Positions 1 through 8,953 of a stretch of 64,000 nt of DNA are shown one piece after another (positions within the stretch are counted from its first letter, which is position 1; every line of letters begins with the position of its first letter). The DNA is from CAVXJN01 sp963762165. GTDB taxonomy: Bacteria > Pseudomonadota > Gammaproteobacteria > JASBUN01. Location: the NCBI GenBank assembly GCA_963762165.1, contig CAVXJN010000003.1, positions 1 to 64,000 of the forward strand, read 5' to 3'. The translations under genes and the position numbers were made by a program. The notes beneath the pieces are model-generated. The model was given only the letters and a program-made list of their open reading frames with translations. It had not been told where the DNA came from and made no database searches.

Positions 1-768
1 GACTGGAAACATGGCGGCCATGGCCGCGTCGATCTGGACGAAGCCATCACCCAATCCTGTGACGTATATTTCTATAGCCTTGCGCGCGATCTCGGAATCG
101 ATCGGATCCACGAGTTCTTGAAAGAGTTCGGATTCGGTCGCCAAACCGGTATCGATATGAATGTGGAACGGCCGGGCCTGCTGCCGTCGCGGGAATGGAA
201 GCGGGCCAAGCGGGGCCAGGTCTGGTTTCCCGGTGAAACCCTGAACACGGGTATCGGCCAGGGGTACGTCCTGACCACACCCGTGCAGTTGGCCAGCGCC
301 ACGGCCGCCCTGGCCGAACGCGGCAGACGCTTTCGACCCCGCATGATTCACGCCATCAAGGATCCTGCTACCGGCGTGGTACAAGGACGCCAAGCCGGTA
401 CCGCTGCCGCCGGTGGACAATGTCGCCCAGGCAAACTGGGACTATGTCATTCAAGCCATGCAGCACGTCGTCTACGGACAGCACGCCACTGCGTGGCGGC
501 TTCGTGATTGCCGTTTCAAATCGCCGGCAAGACCGGTACCGCGCAGGTATTTGGTATAAAACAGGAAGAAAGGTACAACGCCGACGAAATCGCGGAGCGT
601 CTCCGGGATCACGCCCTGTTCATCGCCTTCGCTCCCGCGGATGCGCCACAGATCGCCCTGGCGGTGGTGGTGGAAAACGGCGGCAGCGGCGGTTCGGTCG
701 GCGCACCGATTGCCGGAAAAATCCTGCAATACTATTTCGAACACTTGCCACAACAGGCGCAAAAATGA
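1..768 (+). CDS. mrdA: Penicillin-binding protein 2 (MrdA), C-terminal part, frameshifted
   Basis: This is the end of the transpeptidase domain of PBP2, the D,D-transpeptidase that cross-links lateral-wall peptidoglycan with RodA in the elongasome. The gene begins before the window, so the SxxK motif is not visible. The SxN-type motif (SCDVYFY) lies near 58-78 and the KTG motif (AGKTGTAQVFG) near 523-555. The reading frame changes twice. Near 373-380 there is one extra base, after DPATG and before YKDAKPVPLPPVD. Near 508 a T appears to be missing: GATTTGCCG would give RDLPFQIAGKTG. Both sides match the family, so I infer sequence errors. The TGA at 766-768 overlaps the rodA ATG, which indicates translational coupling. 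Confidence 0.9.
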
Positions 769-1905
769 GGCTGCCGGACTTGCATCGCTTGACCAACGAT
801 ACCGCCACCGCGCCGCTCGGTGGCTGGCTGACCCGTCTGCACCTCGATGCGCCGTTGCTCTTGGCATTGTTGGGCACGGTCAGCGGCGGCCTGTTCATTC
901 TCTACAGCGCCTCCGGGGAAGATCTGCAGCAGGTTGCTCGTCAGGGAGCGCGGCTGGCGATATCGTTCGCGGTCATGGTCGCCATCGCCCAAGTTTCGCC
1001 GCAGACGTTGCGGCGCTGGACGCCGCGGATTTTCGGTTTCGGCGTAGCGCTGCTGGTGGCGGTACTGCTGATCGGCGAGATCGGCAAGGGCGCACAGCGC
1101 TGGCTGGACCTCGGGATTCGTGCGTTTCCAGCCGTCCGAAATGATGAAGATCGCAGTGCCGATGATGGTGGCTTGGCACTTGTCCGACGCGGCGTTGCCG
1201 CCTACCCGTTGGCGGCTTTTGTTCAGCGCCATGCTGATCGGCCTGCCGGTGGTCATGGTGGTCAAGCAGCCGGACCTAGGCACTGCGCTGCTGATCGCCA
1301 GCGCCGGCTTTTTCACTTTGTTCCTGGCGGGCCTTCGCTGGCGTCTGCTGCTCGGTATCGCGATCATCGGCGCGGCGCTGGTGTATCCGGTGTGGCATTA
1401 CGTATTGCACGACTATCAGCGCGACCGCGTGCATACCTTCCTGAACCCCGAGCGCGACCCTCTAGGTGCCGGATACCACATCATTCAATCGAAGATCGCG
1501 GTCGGTTCGGGGGGCACGTATGGCAAGGGCTGGCTCAACGGCACCCAGTCGCAACTGGATTTTCTGCCGGAGCGTCATACCGATTTCATTTTCGCGGTGT
1601 ACGCCGAAGAGTTCGGCCTCATCGGCGCGCTGCTGCTGCTCACAGCCTATCTGTTCATCGTGATACGTGGCATGGTGATCGCCATGCAGGCGCAGGACAC
1701 CTATTCGCGATTATTGGCGGGCAGTTTGAGCTTGACCTTTTTCGTCTATGTTTTCGTCAATATCGGTATGGTTATCGGACTCCTGCCGGTGGTCGGCTTG
1801 CCCCTGCCTTTGATCAGCTACGGTGGGACATCGATGGTGACGGTATTGGCCGGTTTCGGTATTCTGATGTCCATTCAAACCCACCGCAAATTACTCTCGC
1901 CTTGA
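765..1905 (+). CDS. rodA: Rod shape-determining protein RodA (SEDS glycosyltransferase), one frameshift
   Basis: SEDS-family peptidoglycan polymerase of the elongasome, a multi-pass inner-membrane partner of PBP2. The N-terminal part (765 to about 1112) reads through hydrophobic helices to GKGAQRWLDLG. The C-terminal part (about 1117 to 1905) starts with VRFQPSEMMK and contains the family stretches KQPDLGTALL, GGTYGKGWLNGTQS, FLPERHTDFIFAV and the final GLPLPLISYGGTS. The two parts are in different frames. Removing one G from the GGG at 1113-1115 gives GFVRFQPSE and a 379-residue protein, normal for RodA. The start ATG at 765 overlaps the mrdA stop. Probably a sequencing indel. Confidence 0.93.
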
Positions 1906-1909
1906 CCCT

Positions 1910-2951
1910 ATGAAACGATCTAATTCTGGCTGCGCTGCATACCGTGCATACTCATGAGCGCGGCCGCCTTGGCGGCACCGCCCCCGTCGGCCAAGCAAAG
2001 CGAAGGATTTCTGCAACGACCCGAGTTGCGCGTACCTTCATCGAGCGCATGGTTGCCCAGCACGACTTCAACAGCGTCGATCTGGTCGATTTGTTCAGCC
2101 AGGCACAGGCGCGGCCGGATATCATCGAAGCGATCACCAGGCCGGCTGAAGCCAAACCCTGGTACCAGTATCGGCCGATATTCCTGACCGATTCCCGAAT
2201 CGAGCAGGGTGTCGAATTCTGGAATGAGAACGCCGATACCCTGGCCCGCGCCGAATCCGAATTCGGCGTTCCGGCGCGCATCATCGTCGCGATCATCGGC
2301 ATCGAAACCCGGTACGGGCGCCACCAGGGACGCTACCCCGTATTGGATGCACTCAGCACCTTGGCATTCGACTATCCGAAGCGGGGCGACTTCTTCCGCA
2401 GCGAGTTGGAAAACTATCTGTTGCTGACCCGCGAAGAAGGGCTCGATGCGGCCAAGCTGTTGGGCTCCTACGCTGGCGCCATGGGCGGCGGTCAGTTCAT
2501 TTCCAGCAGCTATCGTCACTACGCCGTGGATTTCGATCACGACGGCAAGCGCGACTTGTGGGACAGCCTGCCGGACGTCATCGGCAGCGTCGCAAATTAT
2601 TTCAGCGTGCATGGCTGGCGTACCGGGGAAGCCATTGCGGTGCCCGCGAAAATCGACGGCGACGACTACAAGCGTCTCGACAGCGATCTCAAGCCCCGGT
2701 ACACGGTCGAGCACTTGCGCAGCTTTGGCGTCGAACCGGCGACGCGGCTACCGGACGACACCACCGTGGCGCTGATTCGTCTGGAACAAGCCCACGGCGA
2801 GGACGTCTGGCTGGGTCTGCACAACTTTTATGTGATCACCCGTTATAATCACAGCGCCCTTTATGCGATGGCGGCCTACCAGTTGGCCGACCAAATTGCC
2901 GCCCGTCGCGCGCAGGCCAACGCACACACTCCCAAACAGCCGAGCAGATAA
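1910..2951 (+). CDS. mltB: Membrane-bound lytic murein transglycosylase B (MltB), frameshifted N-terminus
   Basis: Lytic transglycosylase that cleaves MurNAc-GlcNAc bonds with formation of 1,6-anhydroMurNAc, acting in the periplasm. From about 2025 the frame is continuous and typical: VARTFIERMVAQHDF, the catalytic-glutamate block IIGIETRYGRHQG, then GAMGGGQFISSSYRHYAV and a DFDHDGKRDLWDS segment. Upstream, the signal peptide is split over frames: MKRSN from 1910, a hydrophobic ILAALHTV in another frame, then MSAAALAAPPPSAKQSEGFLQRPE in a third. A missing G after 2025 (GAG GTT GCG) would rejoin RPE to VARTF. The true start is probably ATG 1910, four bases after rodA, but the first 40 codons are uncertain. 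Confidence 0.88.
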
Positions 2952-2955
2952 TGTG

Positions 2956-3816
2956 ATGGGCAAGCAATCGGTAATGGCAGCGCGGCAATCGACCCACGGT
3001 CGCTGGCAGCAACTGCTGCTGTGGCCCGCGTTGCTCGCCTTGTGTTCCTGCGGTGTCGAGCCGACTGTCGACAGCGACAGCGATGGCGCGCCGCAACAAC
3101 ACATCGATGTCAGCATGATCGCGGACGCGGTTCCGCGCTACGAACCGCATAGCAAATACGGCAACCCCAGGAGCTACAAGGTTGCCGGAGAGCGCTACAC
3201 CGTCATGCACGACAGCCGCGGCTACGTTGAACGCGGGATCGCCTCCTGGTACGGCACCAAGTTTCACGGCCGCCGCACCTCCAGTGGCGAACCCTACGAT
3301 TTGTACGCCATGACCGCGGCCCACAAAACCCTGCCGATTCCCTGTTATGCGCGGGTCACCAACTTGCGCAACCATCGCAGCGTAGTGGTGCGGATCAACG
3401 ACCGCGGGCCGTTCGTCAAAGACCGGCTCATCGATTTGTCCTATGCGGCGGCGACGAAGCTCGGAATCGTCGCCACCGGCACTGGCTTGGTCGAGGTGCG
3501 CACCATCGACCCGCGGCATCCAGAACCGGAGATGGCGCGGACACCGGCGCCGGAAAACGTTCCCGCCGGCCGGGATACAGGCAGTCAATTGTTCGTGCAA
3601 GTCGGCGCATTTGCGGACCGCAGCAATGCCGAACGGCTGCGTCAGCGGCTGCTGCGCGTACCCCTCGATCCGGTGGAGATCCAGGAATTCGTGACTGGAA
3701 AGCAATCGCTGTACCGGGTTCGCGTCGGGCCTCTGGACGACGTGTCCGCCGCGGACCGCATGACCGAAAAATTGTCGCAACTGGGCCTTGGCAATACCCA
3801 CATCGTGGTCGACTAG
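2956..3816 (+). CDS. rlpA: RlpA-like septal ring lytic transglycosylase, lipoprotein with SPOR domain
   Basis: RlpA family protein of about 286 residues. It has a lipoprotein signal peptide (LLLWPALLALCSC, lipobox LCSC or LALC), then a double-psi beta-barrel domain (GIASWYGTKFHG, TSSGEPYD, VVVRINDRGPFVKDRLIDLS) holding the conserved His and Asp of the transglycosylase. The C-terminal SPOR domain (from about SQLFVQVGAF to LGNTHIVVD) binds denuded septal glycan. In characterised species RlpA cleaves glycan strands lacking peptide stems. I chose ATG 2956, five bases after the mltB stop; GTG 2953 and ATG 2974 are alternatives. Its place between mltB and dacA fits the wall-remodelling operon. Confidence 0.93.
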   Translation: MGKQSVMAARQSTHGRWQQLLLWPALLALCSCGVEPTVDSDSDGAPQQHIDVSMIADAVPRYEPHSKYGNPRSYKVAGERYTVMHDSRGYVERGIASWYGTKFHGRRTSSGEPYDLYAMTAAHKTLPIPCYARVTNLRNHRSVVVRINDRGPFVKDRLIDLSYAAATKLGIVATGTGLVEVRTIDPRHPEPEMARTPAPENVPAGRDTGSQLFVQVGAFADRSNAERLRQRLLRVPLDPVEIQEFVTGKQSLYRVRVGPLDDVSAADRMTEKLSQLGLGNTHIVVD

Positions 3817-3931
3817 CCGCACTACCCGCGGTTTGATGCGCACGTTAAACTACACCGCGTTGCGACCTAATCGCTCCGCGTTCTTCCCTCAGCGGCCGAC
3901 ACGCCGGCCTGCAACCGACAAATAGATACCC

Positions 3932-5125
3932 ATGTCCCGATACCAATCGATTCGCAATACTTTGGTGATGTTTCTGTTCATATGGCTCGCGGCGGTACCC
4001 GCCGCGCAGGCGACCGCGCCCAGTACGCCGGTGCCCACGCCCTCTGCAAACGCGGCGCCCATGCCTTCACCGCCGTCCGTCAGTGCCGAAAGTTATATTC
4101 TGATGGACTATCACAGCGGCCAGATCCTGGCGGAAAAGGATGCCGACCAGCGTATGGACCCGGCCAGTATCACCAAACTGATGACCGCGTACGTGGTATT
4201 CGGCGAAATGGAGGCGGGTCGCTTGCCCCAGGCCACCAAGGTTGAAATCAGCGAGCATGCTTGGCGCATGCCAGGATCGCGCACGTTCGTCGAGGTTGGA
4301 ACCAAAGTCCCGGTATCGACGCTGGTGCAGGGCATGATCGTGCAGTCGGGTAATGATGCCACTGTGGCGCTGGCGGAAAAGATAGCCGGCAGTGAACCGA
4401 CCTTCGCCTCGTTGATGAATCAGCAGGCCCAGCAGTTGGGGATGAAAGATACTCACTTCGTCAACAGCACCGGCTGGCCCAACCCGGAGCACTACAGCAC
4501 CGCCCGCGACATCGCCAAACTGGCGCGCGCGTTGATTACCAGGTTTCCCGAATACTACAAGTTCTATTCCGAACGCGAGTTCACCTACAACGGTATCTCC
4601 CAATACAACCGCAACAAGTTGCTCTGGCGCGATAAGAGTGTCGACGGCATGAAAACAGGGCACACCGATGCCGCCGGCTACTGTCTGGTATCTTCAGCGC
4701 AGCGCGACGGCATGCGCCTGATCTCGGTGGTACTGAAGGATCGCAGCGAAGAAGCGCGCGCCGCGAGCAGCCAGGCACTGCTCAACTATGGCTTTCGTTT
4801 CTATGAGACCCGCAAGCTGTACGCAGCGGACAAACCGCTCAAGGAACCCCGTCTTTGGAAAGGCGCCCAGGACACGGTACCGCTGGGGCTGCAAAAGGAT
4901 TTGTATGCGACCTTCCCTCGCGGCCACTACGATCAACTCCGGGCATCAGCCAACTTCCGGCCCCAGATCGTCGCCCCGGTGAAGCAGGGTGAAGATTTCG
5001 GCACGCTCAACGTTTCCCTCGACGGCGACGTGATCGCCGAACGCAAGCTGGTGGCGCTGCATGGCATCCCGGAAGGCGGCTGGTGGCAACAGCTCACCGA
5101 CAGTGTCGTGATGTGGTTCAAGTAA
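3932..5125 (+). CDS. dacA: D-alanyl-D-alanine carboxypeptidase (PBP5/6 family)
   Basis: Low-molecular-weight PBP of 397 residues that removes the terminal D-Ala from pentapeptide stems. All three penicilloyl-serine transferase motifs are present: SITK at residues 79-82, SGN at 139-141 and KTG at 241-243. The N-terminus is a signal peptide (MFLFIWLAAVPAAQA) followed by a Pro/Ala-rich spacer. The C-terminal beta domain ends in an amphipathic tail (WWQQLTDSVVMWF) that would anchor the protein to the outer face of the inner membrane. A 115-base gap precedes it and holds no gene. Length and motifs match DacA/DacC closely. Confidence 0.95.
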   Translation: MSRYQSIRNTLVMFLFIWLAAVPAAQATAPSTPVPTPSANAAPMPSPPSVSAESYILMDYHSGQILAEKDADQRMDPASITKLMTAYVVFGEMEAGRLPQATKVEISEHAWRMPGSRTFVEVGTKVPVSTLVQGMIVQSGNDATVALAEKIAGSEPTFASLMNQQAQQLGMKDTHFVNSTGWPNPEHYSTARDIAKLARALITRFPEYYKFYSEREFTYNGISQYNRNKLLWRDKSVDGMKTGHTDAAGYCLVSSAQRDGMRLISVVLKDRSEEARAASSQALLNYGFRFYETRKLYAADKPLKEPRLWKGAQDTVPLGLQKDLYATFPRGHYDQLRASANFRPQIVAPVKQGEDFGTLNVSLDGDVIAERKLVALHGIPEGGWWQQLTDSVVMWFK

Positions 5126-5150
5126 CGGTTACGATTCGGGCGCTCCCGTC

Positions 5151-6029
5151 ATGACTCCTGCCGCCACGCCCGTGGTCTACCTCAACGGCCGGTTCCTGCC
5201 CGCAGCCGAGGCCCAGGTCTCGGTACTGGACCGCGGGTTCCTGCTGGGCGACGGTGTCTATGAGGTCATCCCGGCGTATGGGCGGCGGCCTTTCCGGTTG
5301 CAGCAGCATCTGCGACGATTGCAGCACAGCCTGGAGCAGACCCGGATACCCAGTCCTCTCGACGATGCGCAGTGGCGCGATGTGATTGCGGAATTGATCG
5401 ACGCCAACCAGGGCGAAGATCAATCGATCTACCTGCAGATCACCCGAGGCGCAGCCGCCAAGCGCGACCATGCGTTTCCGCACCCGATGCGCCCGACGGT
5501 GTTTCTCATGAGCACCGCACTGCAATCGCCGCCGGCAGCGCTGTTGGAACGGGGCGTGGCTGCGGTCACCCGCGACGACATCCGCTGGCAGCGCTGCGAC
5601 ATCAAGGCCATCACACTGCTCGCCAACGTGTTGCTGCGACAGGAAGCGCTGGATGCCAATGCAGCCGAAGCGATTCTGGTGCGCGACGGCGAAGCAACCG
5701 AAGGCGCGGCCAGCAATCTGTTCATCGTTCGAGACGGCGTCCTGGTCACGCCGCCCAACGGCCCGCACCTGTTGCCTGGAATTACCCGTGATCTGGTCCT
5801 GGAACTCGCGCAACGGCACGACATACCCTGCCGCGAACAAACTGTATCGGTCGCTGAGCTGCGAGCCGCGGAAGAGATCTGGCTGACCAGCTCAACCCGG
5901 GAAATCATGCCGGTGGTGGAACTGGACGGCGCAACCATCGGCACCGGCAAGCCTGGTCCGCTCTGGCAGCATCTGCGCGGCCTTTACCAGGACTACAAGC
6001 AGCAACTGCGCAGCGCAGCCAAGGCGTAG
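5151..6029 (+). CDS. dat: D-amino acid aminotransferase (class IV PLP enzyme)
   Basis: Fold-type IV aminotransferase of 292 residues that exchanges amino groups between D-amino acids (typically D-Ala and 2-oxoglutarate, giving D-Glu). The PLP lysine is K152 in RCDIKAITLLANV. The conserved Glu is E184 in EATEGAASN, and RGFLLGDGVYE at about 28-38 is the usual N-terminal block. The DIK..LLANV form favours D-amino acid transaminases over branched-chain enzymes or aminodeoxychorismate lyase. It starts 25 bases after dacA and probably shares its transcript, so D-Ala freed by the carboxypeptidase and D-amino acid pools are encoded side by side. Confidence 0.88.
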   Translation: MTPAATPVVYLNGRFLPAAEAQVSVLDRGFLLGDGVYEVIPAYGRRPFRLQQHLRRLQHSLEQTRIPSPLDDAQWRDVIAELIDANQGEDQSIYLQITRGAAAKRDHAFPHPMRPTVFLMSTALQSPPAALLERGVAAVTRDDIRWQRCDIKAITLLANVLLRQEALDANAAEAILVRDGEATEGAASNLFIVRDGVLVTPPNGPHLLPGITRDLVLELAQRHDIPCREQTVSVAELRAAEEIWLTSSTREIMPVVELDGATIGTGKPGPLWQHLRGLYQDYKQQLRSAAKA

Positions 6030-6128
6030 CTATAAGCTATTGAAATATATTGTGATTCAAGCCCTATCCCGGAATTCCGTGGTCCGTTACAATAGGGCCT
6101 TCCGGATTTACGCGTATCCCGACACTCG

Positions 6129-6398
6129 ATGACTTCCGACGCCGATACGGCGCTGCAGTTTCCCTGCCGATTCCCCATCAAAGCCATGGGCCGCGCAGAA
6201 TGCGACCTGATTGCCCTGGTCGGCGAAATTGCTGCCCGCCACGATCCGCAGTTCGACTGCCGCTCATTGCGCAGCAAAGCTAGCAGCGCCGGACGCTATG
6301 TGTCGGTGACCATCACGATCCACGCGACCAGTCGCGCTCAACTCGACACGATCTACCGCGAGCTTACTGCCCGCGATGAGATCCTCATGGTGCTGTAA
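6129..6398 (+). CDS. DUF493 (YbeD-like) family protein
   Basis: A small 89-residue protein of the YbeD/DUF493 family, an ACT-like alpha/beta fold of unknown function. FPCRFPIKAMGR at the N-terminus, the central SKASSAGRYVSVTITIHATS and the final ELTARDEILMVL are the family signature. In many gammaproteobacteria ybeD sits between dacA and lipB, as here. A weak promoter-like TACAAT lies at about 6087-6092, within an imperfect inverted repeat (GCCCTAT ... ATAGGGC), so the lip genes may have their own start of transcription in addition to read-through from dat. Function is unknown; lipoate or sulfur metabolism is only a guess from context. Confidence 0.9.
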   Translation: MTSDADTALQFPCRFPIKAMGRAECDLIALVGEIAARHDPQFDCRSLRSKASSAGRYVSVTITIHATSRAQLDTIYRELTARDEILMVL

Positions 6399-6402
6399 CC
6401 AA

Positions 6403-7119
6403 ATGGACGGTTCATTCTCTCAACTCGGACCTCGAAACCATCGCTTGCGAGCCGCGGCGATGCAGGCGACGCGCGACGCGGCCAGCGTCCGCGCTCCGGA
6501 ATTGCGGGTACGCCAACTGGGACTGCAACCCTACGAACCTGTGTGGCGCGACATGCAAGCCTATACCGAGGCCCGCGATCCCAGCAGCCCCGACCAGCTC
6601 TGGCTGCTCGAGCATTCACCGGTCTACACGCTGGGCCTGAACGGTCGTCACGAAAATCTGCTCAGCACCGGCGACATACCGGTACTGCGGGTGGATCGTG
6701 GCGGCCAGGTGACTTATCACGGCCCGGGACAATTGGTCGGCTATCTGTTACTGGATCTCAGCAGACGCGCGATCGGCATTCGCGAACTGGTACGACGCAT
6801 CGAAGCGGCGATCGTCGAATTGTTGGGCGACTACAATATCGATGCCCATGGTCGCGAAGACGCGCCCGGCGTCTACGTGGGCGCCGCCAAGATCGCGGCG
6901 CTCGGCCTGCGGGTGCGGCGCGGACGCTCATACCACGGTTTCAGTCTCAACGTCGACATGGACCTCGGACCATTCGCCGGCATCAACCCTTGCGGTTACC
7001 AGGGTCTGCAAGTCACCCAACTGGCCGACTTGGGCGGGCCAACCGACACGGCAGAGATCGCCGCGGCATTGACCGAGAAACTGGGCGTCCATCTCGACTA
7101 CCGACTCAACATCGGCTGA
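6403..7119 (+). CDS. lipB: Octanoyl-[acyl carrier protein]:protein N-octanoyltransferase LipB
   Basis: Transfers octanoate from octanoyl-ACP to the lipoyl-domain lysine of target proteins, the first step of lipoate assembly. The protein is about 238 residues from ATG 6403. The signature GGQVTYHGPGQLVGYLLLDL lies near residue 101, the catalytic Lys is K163 (GAAKIAALG) and the acyl-accepting Cys is C197 (GINPCGYQG). An alternative start is ATG 6460, just before the conserved LRVRQLG, and would give a more usual N-terminus. No strong ribosome binding site decides between them. Known client proteins include GcvH, whose gene is at 42716-43111. Confidence 0.93.
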   Translation: MDGSFSQLGPRNHRLRAAAMQATRDAASVRAPELRVRQLGLQPYEPVWRDMQAYTEARDPSSPDQLWLLEHSPVYTLGLNGRHENLLSTGDIPVLRVDRGGQVTYHGPGQLVGYLLLDLSRRAIGIRELVRRIEAAIVELLGDYNIDAHGREDAPGVYVGAAKIAALGLRVRRGRSYHGFSLNVDMDLGPFAGINPCGYQGLQVTQLADLGGPTDTAEIAAALTEKLGVHLDYRLNIG

Positions 7120-7157
7120 GCGGCACTGCCGCCGGTCGCAAACTGCGATTCGATACT

Positions 7158-8138
7158 ATGGATTCTGAAAACAGCAAACCCCGACGCACCGGACCTGCCG
7201 TTGGCGAACATCAACGCGGCGCAGCGAAGGTGGCGCGCATTCCGGTCAAGGTCGAACCGACCATCAAGCCGCAACGCAAACCCGCTTGGATTCGCGCCAA
7301 ATCGCCCGGCCCACCCGGAGGTGCTGCGGCTCAAAAGCGTGCTGCGCGAGCACCGGCTGCATACGGTCTGCGAGGAAGCCTCCTGCCCGAATATCGGCGA
7401 ATGCTTCGGCCACGGCACCGCCACATTCATGATCATGGGCGACATCTGCACCCGGCGCTGCCCGTTCTGCGACGTTGCCCACGGCAAGCCGCTGCCGCTG
7501 GATCAGGACGAACCGGAAAATCTGGGCCGCACCATCGCGGCGATGGGATTGTCCTACGTGGTGGTGACATCGGTGGACCGGGACGATCTGCGCGACGGCG
7601 GCGCCGGTCACTTCGTCGTCCTGCATCCGCAAAATCCGCGAACACAGCCCGGCGATCAAGATCGAAGTCCTGGTGCCGGATTTCCGCGGCCGCATGGACG
7701 TGGCCCTGGAACTGCTGCACACGGCGCCGCCGGACGTATTCAATCACAACCTCGAAACCGTTCCGCGCCTGTATCGCAAGGCCCGGCCGGGATCGGATTA
7801 CGCCTGGTCCCTGAAGCTGCTGCAGCGCTTCAAGCAAGTGCATCCGGACATGCCGACCAAATCCGGTCTGATGCTGGGCCTCGGCGAAACGCTGGAGGAA
7901 GTGCAACAGGTCATGGCCGATCTGCGCGCCCATGAATGCGACATGCTGACGCTCGGCCAGTACTTGCAGCCGAGCCTGCACCATTTGCCGGTGACACGCT
8001 ACGTCACGCCCGAGGAGTTCGATCGGCTGGCGCGAGGTCGGCCGGGAAATGGGCTTCACCCATGTGGCCAGCGGCCCGATGGTGCGTTCGTCCTATCACG
8101 CCGATCTGCAGGCGTCCGGAGTATTGGATTCCCATTGA
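7158..8138 (+). CDS. lipA: Lipoyl synthase LipA (radical SAM), three frameshifts
   Basis: Inserts two sulfurs into protein-bound octanoyl groups. The auxiliary-cluster cysteines (CEEASCPNIGEC) and the radical SAM motif (CTRRCPFC) are intact, followed by LSYVVVTSVDRDDLRDGGAGHF, then KIEVLVPDFRGRMD and TKSGLMLGLGE, and the end ASGPMVRSSYHAD. The frame changes three times: an extra C in the CCC at 7305-7307 (restores AKSPAHPEVL), an extra C at 7620-7621 (restores HFVVCIRKIREHSP), and an extra C at about 8033 (restores RLAEVGREMGFTH). After correction the protein has about 325 residues, usual for LipA. Every conserved segment survives, so I treat it as a functional gene with sequence errors. Confidence 0.92.
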
Positions 8139-8166
8139 ACCGGCACTGCGGCGCGGATGCTGATAC

Positions 8167-8935
8167 GTGAAGACGGTTCTGTTCAACCGGGTGGTGGAAC
8201 TTCTGCTGCTGCCGCCGGGCATGACCTTGCTATTGCTGCTGGGCGCGCTTGTGCTCTGGCGCGTTCGCCGCCTCGCCCTCTCGCTGCTGATCGTGGCCCT
8301 CGCCACGCTGTACGCGGCCAGTCTGCCGCTACGCGGCGCAATGGCTGATCGGCTCGCTGGAACACCGCTTTCCGGCCATTCCCGCGGATGCGGCGCAAAC
8401 CCGCGGCGCAGGCGCGATCGTCGTGTTGGGCGCCGGACGCTATCCGGATGCACCTGAATACGGTGGCGATACGGTTTCATCCATGGCATTGGTTCGCTTA
8501 CGCTACGCGGCTCGGCTGCAGCGGCGCACCGGTTTGCCGTTGCTGGTCACCGGCGGTTCGACCATGGGCCAGGCGATACCGGAAGCGCAGCTCATGCAAC
8601 GCACGCTACAACAGGATTTCGGCATCGCCGGCGCCTGGACCGAGGAACGCAGTCACACCACTGCGGAAAACGCGCGTTTCAGCGCCGAGGTACTGGCACA
8701 GCGGGGGATCCGGCGGGTGTTCCTGGTGACCCATGCACTGCATATGGCGCGTGCGGTTGCCGTATTTCAGCGAAACGGGCTGGAGGTACTGCCCGCGCCA
8801 ACCGCCTTTCATCGGCCCCACCCCATGGACCGCGGCTTCACCGCCTGGCTGCCACGCATCGACGCGTTGCGGCGTACGGATCAGGCGCTGCACGAATATA
8901 TCGGCATGTTGTGGTACGACCTGCGCGGCTTGTGA
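8167..8935 (+). CDS. YdcF/ElyC/SanA-like DUF218 membrane protein, one frameshift
   Basis: DUF218 family protein. The N-terminal part (8167 to about 8340) has two hydrophobic helices (LLLLPPGMTLLLLLGALVLW and LALSLLIVALATLYAA). The soluble domain follows with VVLGAGR, EYGGDTV, LLVTGGST, EERSHTTAENARFS and VFLVTHALHMARA. The two parts are in different frames; deleting one A at 8340-8341 restores AWLIGSLEHRFPA and gives 255 residues, close to ElyC (about 259). ElyC and SanA relatives affect envelope integrity and lipid-carrier metabolism in enterobacteria; the role here is inferred from similarity and from the wall-synthesis context. The start is GTG 8167, 28 bases after lipA. Confidence 0.8.
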
Positions 8936-8953
8936 CAAACTCCAGGCGCAGTC

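Noticed and set aside
1..8345. True pseudogenisation of mrdA, rodA, mltB, lipA and the ElyC-like gene
   Set aside because: Conserved residues persist on both sides of every indel and the genes are central to growth; single-base errors are the simpler explanation.
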